Notes: generated by a model not told the origin, from the letters alone. A stretch of DNA of 64,000 nt from Megaustenia siamemsis (GCA_032433765.1 JAVIAB010000008.1:38343679-38407678), one strand, 5' to 3'; numbered from the stretch's first letter, positions 19,950 to 31,745 are shown. Numbers and translations: made by a program.

Positions 19950-22350
19950 TGGTGTGGCTGTGTGAGGTAGAGAGGTGGAAATTATAAGACTGATAGTGTG
20001 CGAATTTTGTGTGAGAGTATTATGTGTTGTGCATGTGAATTATTTATGGAGGAGTTGTGTGTGGAGACATTTTATGGGTAAAGGGAGAAGTGAGTGGGGG
20101 GAAGAAATGTGATGAAAATATGTGTGAAGAAGAAGAGAGTTATGTTTGAGAGACGAAAGAGTTATGTGCGAGAAAGTTATGTTTAAGGTTATTATGTATA
20201 AATTAGGTTTATTGGGGAGCTTATGTTTGATGACGATATGTGTAAAGTAGTTTTATTGAGGAGTTTATGTTTAATGTAAGTTATGTGTAAAGTAGTTTTA
20301 TTGAGGAGTTTATGTTTAATGTAAGTTATGTGTAAAGTAGTTTTATTGAGGAGTTTATGTTTAATGACTTTATGTGTAAATTAGGTTTATTGAGGAGCTT
20401 ATGTTTAATGACACTATGTGTAAATTAGGTTTATTGAAGAGTTTATGTTTAATGACGTCATGTGTAAATTAAGTTTATTGAGAAGTTTATGTTTAATGTA
20501 AGTTATGTGTAAATTAAGTTTATTGAGAAGTTTATGTTTAATGTAAGTTATGTGTAAATTAGGTTTATTGAGAAGTTTATGTTCAATGTAAGTTATGTGT
20601 AAATTAGGTTTATTGAAAAGTTTATGTTTAATGTAAGTTATGTGTAAATTAGGTTTATTGAAAAGTGTATGTTTAATGTAAGTTATGTTTGAGGGAGGAA
20701 TGAAGTGTGTGACATGTGTGAGAGGTTTAAGCCGTTTTCTTCCTTTTACTCCCTGTGGAGTATAGGTCTTCAACAAACACTTTCCAAGTCGTTCTGTTTC
20801 TTGTCACTATTTTAAGATCATTCCATGTCTTCCCCATCATCTTCATCTCTGCTTCCATGTCTTTTCCAAGAAATAATTTAGTCTTCCTCTTTGTCTCTTC
20901 CCTTGGGGACTACAAAAAAAAGGCCTGTCGTCTAATACTCTCATTTGGCTTCCGCAGTGTGTGTCCTTTCATCGCCTTCGTTGTATCTCTTTGCTCCCTA
21001 GTATTTGACTGGTACATTTCCATAATTCTATGTTAGTGATTTTGTCCTGCCATTTCCATCCTTTTATTCTGTACAAGCATTCATTAATGAAGGTCTGTGT
21101 CGTCGTGATTGTCATTACTGTTGTTCTCCATATTTCACAGCCATATAATAGGACTGACTTAACATTGGAGTTGAAAATTGTATTTGTGTATTTAACTTAA
21201 TTTCTTTGGATTTCCATGTTTCCCAGTGCAACAAATGCACCTCTGGCTTTTTTTCTATCTTTATTTTGGTATCATTCTCTAATCCTCACTCTTTGTATAT
21301 ATTACTGCCCAGATATATGTAAGATTGTACGTCTAGTAAAGATATTTCTCCTATTGTTATTTGGTTATTGCCAATTGCATTAATTCTCATAATTTTGGTC
21401 GTATCTCTATTTTTTTTCAGTCCCAGGTGTTGTGATTACTCGTCAAGTATTCTGGGAGGTCTATGTGCGAGGGGGTTATTTGTGGCGGAGTTAGTGTGAG
21501 GAAATTATGTGTGAGGAAGTTATGTTTATGGACGTTATGTATGAGGAAGCTATATGTGAGGAAGTTATGTGTGTGGAAGTCATGTGTGAGGAAGTTATTT
21601 GTGAGGAAGTTATGTGTGAGAAAGCTATGTGTGAGGAAGTTATGTGTGAGGAAGCTATGTGTGAATAAGCTATGTGTAAGGAAGCTATGTACGAAAGCCC
21701 TATGCATGATGTTGTTGTATATATGAGATTTATGTGTAAATGAGTTATGTGAGTGGGGTGAAGTGTGTGCGAGTTTATTTTTTGCGTGAGATAACTAGGA
21801 GTGAGGGGGCAATGTGTGAGAGTGGTGTGTGAGAAGTTATATTTGAGGTCATTTGTTATGTTTTGACGATCTATGCGTGAGAGAATTGTGAGGAACTTAT
21901 GTATGACAGTGTTAACATGATATGGGTGAAAGGATTATATATGGGCCAGTTATGCGTGAAAGGATTATGTGTGAGGTGTGCGTGGGAGATATTGATGTGG
22001 AATTATGTGAGAGAAAGCTATGTCTTAGGAGGTTAGGTGTGAGAGGTGTGTGCTAGTGGTGTGGGATTTACTGTGACGGAGTTCTGCGTGATGGAGGAGC
22101 AAGTTATGTTTAAAAGTGTTAATTATCTAGAAAATATGTGCTTTTGGAATCGTATTAATATTGCATATGTTATGTATGTGAGTTACACGCTGAGATTTAC
22201 GTTTGTGGGAGTATATTAATCATGGGCTATGTATGTGTGAGTTTTATGTGTTTGAGTTATGACTACGCGGTTAACATGAAATGAAATTTGTGTGGTTTGC
22301 ATGAGCACGAGTTAGCGATTGTGAGTTATATATAAAAACTCATTGTCAAA
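19950..22350. repeat. Degenerate GT-rich satellite region (TTATGTGTGA theme)
   Basis: Variants of ttatgtgtgag and gaggaagttatg recur throughout. Two better-ordered blocks stand out: a 45-bp unit at 20180-20690 (ttatgtgtaaattaggttta with a 25-bp remainder, about 11 copies) and a 15-bp unit gaggaagttatgtgt at 21490-21690. LINE F5 at 20745-21440 interrupts it. Confidence 0.88.
20745..21440 (-). mobile_element. RTE-like LINE F5 3' end, copy 1
   Basis: The minus strand gives, with frameshifts, a TWNDLKIVTRNRTTWKVF-like motif followed by VEDLYST near 20757-20830. That is the basic C-terminus typical of RTE-like ORFs. The sequence is clearly homologous to 26735-27130 (shared ctgtggag-atag-gtcttcaac and aagatcattccatg). 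The upstream part to 21415 is degraded. Confidence 0.68.
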
Positions 22351-22429
22351 TTGTAACTGTCACGTTATGTGACGTCCGTGATATAAAATTACAGTGTCAA
22401 TATTTTATCTTTACCATTGCCGTTGTGAG

Positions 22430-22620
22430 TGATGTGGTCAGTATTATGTCAGAGCGTCCCACGTTTCTAGAAAAAACGTCTGATACACATTTTCAAAGAC
22501 AGGATGACCATCGAAGCCATGTGGATTAAAAAAAAAAAAGCATATCGATCTTTGAGAATTAAACCCAGTGCTAAAAAACCAATAGTGAGGGTACTAACCA
22601 CTTCCCTACCAACGTTGTAT
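22430..22620 (-). mobile_element. Old tRNA-headed SINE (group G), copy 1
   Basis: Minus strand: A-box-like tagggaagtggttagta, B-box-like gggtttaattctc, then a body (aatgtgtatcagacg, ctagaaacgtggg, taatactgaccacatcac) that aligns with the family A/C body. A 12-base A-run lies inside (22529-22540). Strongly diverged. Confidence 0.55.
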
Positions 22621-22744
22621 AATTGATCGGTATAAAGAATGTGCTTCAGGCTATATGAGAATGTGCGTCAAACTATATAAGACTGTGGGCCAAGCTGTAT
22701 AGGAATGTGCGTCAGGTTGTATAAGAATGTGAGTCAAGCTGTAT

Positions 22745-25179
22745 CTCTCTCTGCGATCAAGACTCAATCAGAGTAGGATTCCGGTCTCTCTCATGAAGTC
22801 AGCTGTCTGTTTAAGCGAATCGACTGTCCCATATAGTTTCTCCTCCAGGGAGGTGGGCGTGGACCACATTGCTCTTCTCAGGTCTGTGTACTGGGGGCAA
22901 TCCTGTAGAACCTGTTTTGTAGTCATATTGTCCAGTGTACAGTGGCATAAGCTGGTTGCGCCTATTTTGAATTTGGAGAACATGTGATTTCTCATTCTAT
23001 TGTGGCCTGTGCGTAGGCGAAGTATGATGACTTGGTCCCTCCTTGATAGTTGATGGGATCCGTCCCTCATGGAACTGACCCTTGATGATGGATTTGGCTT
23101 CATCATAACTGAGTGGATGGTTCTCTTGTGGTAATCTCCCTCTCTCCTTAGCTAATTTATCTGCGCATTCGTTCCCGTGTATGTTACAGTGTGAAGGTAT
23201 CCACTGAGTGACTACTCTCTGGAAGTTATTGCATAGTTGGTCCAGGGTTGTTCTTAAGTCATCTAGTTCATTGTTCTTGGGGCTTTTTAGAGCTGATAAT
23301 ACTGACAGTGCATCAGTCAGAATCACCAATTTATTGTGCATGTTATTTTTATGTTGAGTAGCCAGTGTTGCAGCATCTCTGATGGGCTCTGTTTCTGCTT
23401 TAAAGTTGTTTGAGAATTTCCCAGTAGCTATTGACTTGGTGATCTCGTCCTGATTATTCAGCGTCAAGAACACACCTCCCCCTCCATTTCTGGTGGCATT
23501 TGTAACAGAGCCATCTGTGTATATGTGGGACCAAGAATCCTGTGGGTAGGTATCGTGTATGTGTTTTTCTACTACGTGTTTTCTTTCTGTGTCTGATTGG
23601 GTGCCTTTTTTCATGATTCCTATTTTTTTTCCCTTAAGTTCTGGTATTTTATGTTTCCCATAAGGAGACATATTAGATGGGCCCAAGGGTTTCGATATTG
23701 TTTGGGAAAGTACTGGGTCTCCAGTAGTTAGTTCATTGGCAATTGCAGCGAAGTTGCTCCTCTTTAGTCGTACAATTCCGGAACCAGATATACTTTGGGG
23801 CATGGCGTGGCTAAGGAGCCTTCTATATTTCTCCGCTTGTTGCAATAGTTTAGTGGTCCGTCTGTCATCTAAGGGTTGTAAACCTGTTACTGTTTCTAGA
23901 GTCTTGATAGGTGTAGATTTCATAGCACCAGTGATGATACTGGCAGCTTGGTTCTGTGTTCTGTTAATTTTGCTAAGCTGTGATCTGGAAGCCATAGCCC
24001 AGGCTGTGACTCCATACTCTAGAACTGGTCTGACTCTTCCAACGTATAGACTTTACAAAATATTGCTGTCTGCGCCCCCCCCCCACCACCCCCAGTCCGC
24101 TCCTGCCAAATTCTTCATAATATTTGTTTGTTTTCTGGCTTTTATAAGGATAGCTCCGTCTATCTGATTTTTCCAAGTCATTCTGCGATTCATGGTGACG
24201 CCAAGATATGTTAGGTTGTGGTCAATGGGGAGTGTATGGTCTTTTATCTTCAAGTTTGCAGAGAGTGTGTTTCTTGATAGGCTTAAAATTGTATATGTAG
24301 TTTTGTTTTCGTTGATTGGTAAGAACCAGGTGTTCGTCCATTTTTCAAGTTCACCTAGGGCATCTTGCATCCTGGGTCCAGCTACCGACATACTTTCCTC
24401 GCGAGCCCATAACGCCATATCATCTGCGTATTTTGCTGAGTGTATTCTGGGTGGAATGTCCTTTACTATGTCATTTATGAAAATCAAAAAGAGTGTTGGG
24501 GACAAGATTCCGCCTTGAGGAACACCTTGTTCGATAGAGACCTTCTTACTCAGTTGACCTTGAACTTGTACTCTGGCCGTTCTATCCTGAAGGTATTGAG
24601 AGACCCATTTGAATAAACGACCCTGGATGCCAAGTCTAGAAATCTTGGTTTTTAAACCCTCTCGCCAAACCCTGTCAAAAGCCTTCTCCATGTTGACCCA
24701 CACTGCCAGCGTGTGTTTCTTTTCTTGTAGAGCATCCTCTATTTCCTGTGCAATGTAGGTGACCAGGTCCTCAGTTGATCTGTGCTAACGGAAGCCATTT
24801 TGTTGTGGTACGATTTGTTGTTTTGTCTCCAAATGCCACATAAGTCTTCTGTTAACCAGCCTTTCCATGAGTTTAATCAGGCAGCTCAGTAGACTAATTG
24901 GTCTACAGCTACTTGGGTCTAGTGGGTCTTTTCCACGCTTGAGGATGGGCACCATAATAGCTTCTTTCCAGATTGCCGGCACATGACCTCTCTTCCAGCT
25001 AGCATTTATTATCCTTAGAAGCTGGTTCTTGGCTTTATGTCCCAGATTTAGGAGCATTTCGTTGGTGATTCCATCTTTACCAGGGAAACTTTTGAGCTTC
25101 AATCCTTTGAGGGCAACATCTAATTCAGTTGGGGTAAAGATGGTCGTCTGATGCTCTTCTGGTACTAAAGGTTTGTGTA
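22745..25179 (-). mobile_element. I/Nimb-like LINE, 5'-truncated
   Basis: A 2,435-bp insertion flanked by aagctgtat at 22736-22744 and 25180-25188 (9 bp; the host is itself repetitive, so the TSD call is slightly ambiguous). It carries reverse transcriptase followed by RNase H in minus orientation. The RT-RNase H order and sequence style match the I/Nimb group of non-LTR elements. ORF1 and the endonuclease are missing, as expected from 5' truncation. No poly-A tail is visible. Confidence 0.88.
22768..25170 (-). pseudogene. LINE reverse transcriptase-RNase H, disrupted
   Basis: This would reverse-transcribe LINE RNA at a nicked target and degrade the RNA strand. From the 5' side: PGKDGITNEML, then SCRPISLLSCLIKLMERLVN, then NGFR followed by an in-frame TAG (24785-24787). 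The RT core continues with VNMEKAFDRVW (motif A, with Asn in place of the usual catalytic Asp), QGVPQGGILSPTLF and KYADDMALW. A frameshift lies in the G/C run near 24060-24110. RNase H follows with YTDGSV, FKAETEPI, VILTDALS and HGNECADKLAK, so all four acidic positions are kept. Another frameshift lies near 23060-23105. The C-terminal Cys motif LCHC to LQDCP has Gln where His is usual. The protein cannot be functional. Confidence 0.88.
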
Positions 25180-25908
25180 AAGCTGTATAAGCTTGTGCGT
25201 CAGGCTATTATAAGAATGTGCGTCAAGCTATTATAAGAATATGCGTCAGGCTATTATAAGAATATGCGTCGAGTTATTATAAGAATGTGTGTTAGGCTAT
25301 TATAAGAATGTGCGTCAGGATATTATAAGAATGTGCGTCAGGCTATTATAAGAATGTGCGTCAAGCTATTATAAGAATGTGCGTCAGGCTATTATAAGAA
25401 TGTGCGTCAAGCTATTATAAGAATGTGCGTCAGGCTATTATAAGAATGTGCGTCAAGCAATTATAAAAATGTGCGTCATGCTATTATAAGAATGTGCGTC
25501 AGGCTATTATAAGAATGTGCGTCATGCTATTATAAAAATGTGCGTCACGCTATTATAAGAATGTGCGTCAAGCTATTATAAGAATGTGCGTCAGGCTATT
25601 ATAAGAATGTGCATCAGGCTATTACAAGAATGTGCGTCAAGCTATTATAAGAATGTGCGTCAGGCTATTATAAGAATGTGCGTCAAGCTATTATAAGAAT
25701 ATGCGTCAGGCTATTATAAGAATGTGCGTCAGGCTATTATAAGAATGTGCGTCAGGCTATTATAAGAATGTGCGTCAGGCTATTATAAGAATGTGCGTCA
25801 GGCTATTATAAGACTGACGCGATGGAAGTACATTGATCTTGTTCACAGAATGGGCGACAGAAGAGTTCCCACACCTGACCTACCTGTGTACACTCAGTAA
25901 AAGTAAAA

Positions 25909-26427
25909 AGTAATTAAAGAGCCCCGTCACACCAAGTGCCGTATAGGGAATATAGTGTTAGTGACCATAATTTGTTTAGACCTTCAGCACATTATTTTTG
26001 TGGTAATGTGGTCAGTATTACGCCCGTGCCGCTTAACTTTCTCACATAAAATTCCGGTACCCATTTAAGGCTGGGTGAACCCGGAAGCCGTCGATCAGGA
26101 TCGAACCCGGCCTGGGGGGACTGGTTGGTCTCGATGCAAGAACACCGGACTCGAGACAGAGAGTTTGTGGGTTCAAATTCCGGCTGCACCGGCTTTTTTA
26201 AAAATTGATTTCTCTCTGCGGCAACCACCCCTGGACTCAGCAGCGAGGCCCGGCTTGAAACGTCAATTACTCATGGACGGAAAAAAAAGTACCCCCGAAG
26301 ACGGTGTTATCTGCCTGTGCGGCGAGGGACCCCTGTGCACATGGCTGCCAGGGAAAAACGGATTAACACGCAAAATTCAGTTTCTAGTTTCTAGGGACTT
26401 CGTCAGAGGTAAAAAGCTGGCGATCGC

Positions 26428-26475
<48 letters not shown>

Positions 26476-26528
26476 GACCTGTTGTCCTTTGTAGTCCTGT
26501 TCACTAACCAGTGAGCTATCGCGGCTCC
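25909..26528 (-). mobile_element. SINE family A, copy 7 (split by SINE B)
   Basis: Body portion 25909-26113 and head portion 26474-26528 (ending gctatcgcggctccc) are one family A copy whose B-box region was split by SINE B. The joint, gatcgaacccggcct / ccgacctgttgtcc, restores the family order. Confidence 0.9.
26114..26473 (+). mobile_element. SINE family B, copy 2, with 41-base A tail
   Basis: Homologous to 250-576 along its length. B-box-like gggttcaaattcc near 26169-26181. Ends in an uninterrupted 41-base A tract (26432-26472), which suggests a young insertion. Flanks ccggcct/ccgacct (26107-26113, 26474-26480) are a probable 7-8 bp duplication. Confidence 0.9.
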
Positions 26529-26734
26529 CTTGGACACCCTGCGGTAAAAGTAAAAACACTGAGGACCAAAAGAAACTTGATCCATAACAATTAATAGATT
26601 GGACTTAATTATGGGATTAAGAGCAAAACTAGACTTACAAGACCTAGCAGTATTTCACCAGGCACGGGGAGTTATGCCCTTCATGCAGTCTTCGGACAGA
26701 TATGAACTATAAAAGATGAGCTTCTTTATCTACT

Positions 26735-27130
26735 TCTTCTCCTACCATTCAACTCCCTGTGGAGCATAGGTCTTCAACGAACTTAACCCAAGCAGTTCTG
26801 TTTGTTGCCATTCTTTTAAGATCATTCCATGCCATCCCCATAGTCTTCATCTCTGCTTCCATCTGCTTTCTCCAAGAGTATTTTGGTCTTCCTCCTTGTC
26901 TTTTTCCTTGGGGATTTCAAAAAAGGGCCTGTATCTCTTTATCCACTGGTATTTGACTGGTACTTTTCCCTAATTCTATGTTTAAGGATGGGCTTAATGT
27001 GATAAAAGAATATTAGGCCCTTTAAAGATATTTTACACATATGTTTATCTGATACTTTAGTTGAATTGCTCATCTATGACTTTCCAAGAAGATAAAATAC
27101 ATATGCTTCTTCTATTGAAATTTCAATGTT
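26735..27130 (-). mobile_element. LINE F5 3' end, copy 2
   Basis: Minus strand reads a WNDLKRMATNRTAWVKF-like motif followed by VEDLCST near 26760-26835, paralleling copy 1 at 20745. The conserved part spans about 26745-26970; beyond it only weak similarity remains. Confidence 0.7.
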
Positions 27131-27369
27131 ATTAGAAGAGGCTGTACCTTAAAATTAAAAATCTGTTGCGGTTCAAAAATGAAAATTGCAACCCGGAGAC
27201 TGTCAGAATTTCTAATATTTATTTTCTTTGTTGCGAGCATTATTCTAATAAAATATTCAAACTTTAAATATTTATCTCAGCTGGAAATTTGAAGTTTTGT
27301 GTGTGGTGTCAAGAACTGAAATCACTTTAGCAATATATCAATTTTGAGGAGGATTGGGATGTAGCAGCT

Positions 27370-28915
27370 CAGGATTTTCATCAACGCCTGGTTGCATCTC
27401 CGCCTGGTTGCATCCACGTCTGGTTGCATCTCCGCCTGGTTGCATCCACGTCTGGTTGCATCTCCGCCTGGTTGCATCCACGTCTGGTTGCATCTCCGCC
27501 TGGTTGCATCCACGTCTGGTTGCATCCACGTCTGGTTGCATCTCCGCCTGGTTCCATCTACGTCTAGTTGCATCCACGTCTGGTTGCATCTCCGCCTGGT
27601 TGCATCCACGTCTGGTTGCATCTCCGCCTGGTTGCATCCACGTCTGGTTGCATCTCCGCCTGGCTCCATCTACGTCTAGTTGCATCCACGTCTGGTTGCA
27701 TCTCCGCCTGGTTGCATCCACGTCTGGTTGCATCTCCGCCTGGTTGCATCCACGTCTGGTTGCATCCACGTCTGGTTGCATCTCCGCCTGGTTCCATTTA
27801 CGTCTAGTTGCATCCACGTCTGGTTGCATCTCCGCCTGGTTGCATCTCCGCCTGGTTCCGTCTACGTCTAGTTGCGTCTCCGCCTGGTTCCATCTACGCC
27901 TGGTTCCATCCACGTCTGGTTGCATCTCCGCCTGGTTGCATCCACGTCTGGTTGCATCTCCGCCTGGTTCCATCTCCGCCTGGTTGCATCCACGTCTGGT
28001 TGCATCTCCGCCTGGTTGCATCCACGTCTGGTTGCATCTCCGCCTGGTTGCATCCACGTCTGGTTGCATCTCCGCCTGGCTCCATCTACGTCTAGTTGCA
28101 TCCACGTCTGGTTGCATCTCCGCCTGGTTGCATCCACGTCTGGTTGCATCTCCGCCTGGTTGCATCCACGTCTGGTTGCATCTCCGCCTGGTTCCATCTA
28201 CGTCTAGTTGCATCCACGTCTGGTTGCATCTCCGCCTGGTTGCATCCACGTCTGGTTGCATCTCCGCCTGGTTGCATCCACGTCTGGTTGCATCCACGTC
28301 TGGTTGCATCTCCGCCTGGTTCCATTTACGTCTAGTTGCATCCACGTCTGGTTGCATCTCCGCCTGGTTGCATCCACGACTGGTTGCATCCACGTCTGGT
28401 TGCATCTCCGCCTGGTTCCATCTACGTCTAGTTGCATCCACGTCTGGTTGCATCTCCGCCTGGTTGCATCTCCGCCTGGTTCCGTCTACGTCTAGTTGCG
28501 TCTCCGCCTGGTTCCATTCTCGTATGGTTGCACCTCTGCCTGGCTCCTTCTACGTCTGTTTGCATCTCTTTACCTGGCTACGTCTACGTCTGTTTGCATC
28601 TCTACCTGGTTCCATCTACGTCTGTTTGCATCTCTGCCTGGTTCCATCTACGTCTGTTTGCATCTCTGCCTGGCTCCTTCTACGTCTGTTTGCATCTCTG
28701 CCTGGTTCCATCCACGTCTGTTTGCATCTCTGCCTGGTTCCATCCACGTCTGTTTGCATCTCTGCCTGGTTCCATCCACGTCTGTTTGCATCTCTGCCTG
28801 GTTCCATCCACGTCTCTTTGCATCTCTGCCTGGCTCCTTCTACGTCTGTTTGCATCTCTGCCTGGTTCCATCCACGTCTGTTTGCATCTCTGCCTGGTTC
28901 CATCTACGTCAGATT
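27370..28915. repeat. 16-bp/32-bp minisatellite with 528-bp higher-order repeat
   Basis: Two 16-bp variants, tggttgcatctccgcc and tggttgcatccacgtc, alternate. The rare marker ccattta occurs at 27794 and 28322, exactly 528 bp (33 units) apart, inside long identical stretches. Another marker pair (27858, 28482) is 624 bp apart, implying 96 bp of extra units in the second block. The last 400 bp (28510-28915) is a diverged subarray with ctctgcctggttccat. Open frames occur in several frames on both strands because the units lack stops. Confidence 0.97.
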
Positions 28916-28986
28916 CTAGTTTATTTTTATTTTATTTTTTTTTCTTGCTTGCTGACTTATTTGACCAAAATAATCTATGAATTTGT

Positions 28987-29421
28987 ACCTGGCAGATTGT
29001 GTGAAACATTCAGCAGTTTTCACAATTTATTTCAGAATGTTCTACATCACCTGGCAGATTGTGTGAAACATTCAGCAGTTTTCACAATTTATTTCAGAAT
29101 GTTCTACATCACCTGGCAGATTGTGTGAAACATTCAGCAGTTTTCACAATTTATTTCAGAATGTTCTACATCACCTGGCAGATTGTATGAAACATTCAGC
29201 AGTTTTCACAATTTATTTCAGAATGTTCTACATCACCTGGCAGATTGTGTGAAAAATTCAGCAGTTTTCACAATTTATTTCAGAATGTTCTACATCACCT
29301 GGCAGATTGTGTGAAACATTCAGCAGTTTTCACAATTTATTTCAGAATGTTCTACATCACCTGGCAGATTGTGTGAAAAATTCAGCAGTTTTCACAATTT
29401 ATTTCCGGATGTTCTACATCA
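28987..29421. repeat. 62-bp tandem array, 7 copies
   Basis: acctggcagattgtgtgaaa begins units at 28987, 29049, 29111, 29173, 29235, 29297 and 29359. Copies are nearly identical, with single changes such as gtatga and gaaaaa. Confidence 0.97.
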
Positions 29422-29974
29422 AAGACGAAGAAGAAAACGAAAATGTATTCTTTTTGAAAAAAGGATCTTAACAATGGAAAAGGCATTCTCTCTCTTTACC
29501 ATGCCCTAATTATTAATATTGAGTGTGATTACACGGGTCGTGTCGTTTCCAAAGGGGAGCTCACTCCGTAATCACTTGATTTTCGGTTATCCAATCATTG
29601 TAACATTGGCCAGTCATCTCTCTTACCTCATGGAGGCAAATAACCTCTCTCTGAGAATCCAATGCCATAATTAAATATCAAGTACGGTATAGCAACTGGA
29701 TATGCAGTGAGGCCCCAAGGCGACAGAGTTGTCGTCGCTGCTTTAATTATCAACTCAAATTACGGATATGTCGAAAGTCTGGTCTTGATGTCTGCCGGTT
29801 TGTTTTCTAGACGAAACCGGATAATACGTCATTGAATGTGAGAGGACCGGAAACGATACGGTGGAGAAGAGTGCTTGAAGATGGGATTTGGTAGAGACAA
29901 GATGAAAGTAAAGAGATCTGTTGCTGAGTTATGCACACATACACGAGGATAATTTTGTAAGTATATATTTAAGG
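29422..29974. other. Unassigned spacer
   Basis: Unique sequence without a sustained coding frame, RNA signature or match to other parts of the window. Confidence 0.5.
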
Positions 29975-30515
29975 ACTTAGGCTATTCAAATCAAATGCAC
30001 TATCAACCCTTACGTATGCGTGTGAAAGCTGGAAAACAACAAGAGATATAGAAACAAAGTTGAACGCATTCGAAAATAAATGTCTAAGGAAAATACTTGG
30101 TATAGCGTGGAACGAATTCAAAATAAACGAGGAAATTAGAGAAATCGCCAATCAACCACTAATATCTTCAGTAATAAAGAAAAGACGATGGTCATATGTT
30201 GGACATGTGATGAGAAGAGAAAATAACCGAATAGCAAAGCAGGTCCTCATATGGGAAACAACAGGTAAGAGAAAAAGAGTAAGACCCAGGGAGACACTGA
30301 GAAGAACATTGAATTGATGAGAGAGGCAAGAGCAACAGGAATCGGCTCCCTCAATGAGATAGAGCTGCTTCCACAGAACAGAGACAGATGGCGAGACTTG
30401 ATAAAATATCTCTAAAAGAAAACTGCTAGAACAAAAATTCAGATATGAGAAGGTGTATAATGGTCTATGCCCTATGGGCCGGCAACGGCTCGAAAGGTCA
30501 ATAGATAGATATATT
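29975..30515 (+). pseudogene. LINE F4 3' end, copy 3 (best preserved)
   Basis: Frame reads ALSTLTYACESWKTT, then LNAFENKCLRKILGIAWNEF, RRWSYVGHVMRRE, GKRKRVRPRETLRRTLN, and in a shifted frame IELLPQNRDRWRDLIKYL. This is the post-catalytic end of an RTE-like ORF. The 3' end ccctatgggccggcaacgg, ctcgaaagg, caatagatagatat shows an (ATAG)n tail. Confidence 0.8.
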
Positions 30516-30639
30516 TAAGGAAGAACAAGATACGACATACATGGGGAAGGGGGAAGGGCGGGAGGATTACAATGTTGACATATATGGAAGAATATAGTAC
30601 AGCACATATAATGGAAAATAGGAAATCATACAGGGAAAA

Positions 30640-30923
30640 TGATATTGCACTGAGTCGAAAGATGTGTCCGAAAACTGTCCGACAAAAAATCAACATTTTT
30701 TGGGGCATATCATAAGTAGAGGAAAGTTTGAATATTTGGTTATAGCTGGCAAGAAACAAGGAAAGAGAAATCACGGACGACATAGATAAATGATGTTACA
30801 TAGCTTGATGTCCTGGCACCGTAAATAGTCAACAACAGAATGTATACGATATACCGTGGGCAGAGAGTTGTGGAAGGACATGATCGCCTACGCCAACAGG
30901 CATGGCACATGATGATGATGCAG
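30640..30923 (+). mobile_element. LINE F1 3' fragment
   Basis: With frameshifts it reads QHFLGHIISRGKFEYLVIAG-like residues and ends through aaggacatgatcgcctacgcc to gatgatgatg. It is closer to the 44504 copy than to the 10916 copy. Confidence 0.72.
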
Positions 30924-30981
30924 GAAAAAATTAGAATACAAGGCATATATGGAGAAATAATAAACAGTCAAAACCAGAATG

Positions 30982-30982
30982 T

Positions 30983-31013
<31 letters not shown>

Positions 31014-31285
31014 AGTACCGGGCCTGCAGGCGTAGGTGATCATGTCTCTCCACAATTTTCGATCTCGACAGTTATTTATCATTTCTGTTGTTGACCTTCT
31101 GCCAAGCCATTCTCTTAAGCAGTCTGGTATCTTTTCTCTTTACTTCCCTCTATCTCTTCATCCTCAATTTTTCCAGTTGTTACAATATATTCCAGTTGTT
31201 CTCTTCTCATTACATGGCCAAAAAATTATTATTGTTTCTTCCTAATATTGGAACTTAGCTCTCTTTTTGCTTTGGCCTCTTTCAG
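30982..31285 (-). mobile_element. LINE F1 3' fragment, (ATG)n-tailed
   Basis: Begins on the plus strand with (atc)n at 30982-31011, the complement of the (ATG)n tail, followed by the conserved F1 C-terminus. Truncated 5' at about 31285 within the AKAKRE-like segment. Confidence 0.82.
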
Positions 31286-31307
31286 AAGAATGTGTAGCAT
31301 GTATGAA

Positions 31308-31505
31308 AACACTTTGTTAGAATCATATTCACTGCACACCTGACGAGTTCATAGGTGCTCTGATGTCCTCCTTGAGATAATCCGAGGAAGATCCTGGCTC
31401 ACGTTCGTGAACTCCGCAACACGCTGTGGGTAGGTTTCTGCTGCAAACTTGGCCCGGTCAGCGACCGTATTTGTGGGGTACTGTTTTCGATTCAAAGAAA
31501 ATTTT
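31308..31505 (-). mobile_element. SINE-like repeat family F, copy 2
   Basis: Parallels 5985-6180: minus-strand cagagcacctatgaactc, then gtgtgcagtgaatatgattc at the 3' end, and gtgtgggtaggtttctgctg on plus. The presumed head is missing. Confidence 0.6.
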
Positions 31506-31745
31506 ATTCCAGCTTTGGAAGGCAGGCACCGTCATGGAACCCACAAGGATAGAGAAAGCTATGAGCTCTCAATAGATGGAGACGCGAATTCTTGAAAACT
31601 CTGAAGAGCATTAGCCTAGGACAAAGAGAAGTAGAGAAATTGTTCCAGGACAGGGATGGGCGGAGAGATCTTGTCTGTGGCACTAAGGGGGTCGAAAGGG
31701 ATTTGGTTGAACGGTGTTATAGTTCCTGAAAAATGGAGGAAAGCA
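31506..31745 (+). mobile_element. LINE C-terminal relic
   Basis: Frame near 31620-31715 reads REVEKLFQDRDGRRDLVCG, the DRxxWRxLV-type ending of RTE-like ORFs. No close copy elsewhere in the window. Confidence 0.5.

Larger units (their letters stand above)
22625..25815. repeat. 23-bp tandem array split by a LINE
   Basis: Unit ataagaatgtgcgtcaggctatt. Left remnant 22625-22744 (about 5 degenerate units); right block 25180-25815 (about 27 units). caggc and caagc variants alternate in places, giving a 46-bp dimer. The LINE at 22745-25179 lies between. Confidence 0.95.

Noticed and set aside
27338..28980. Long open frames on both strands (371 and 521 codons)
   Set aside because: The 16-bp unit lacks stops in most frames; competing frames on both strands show the openness is incidental.
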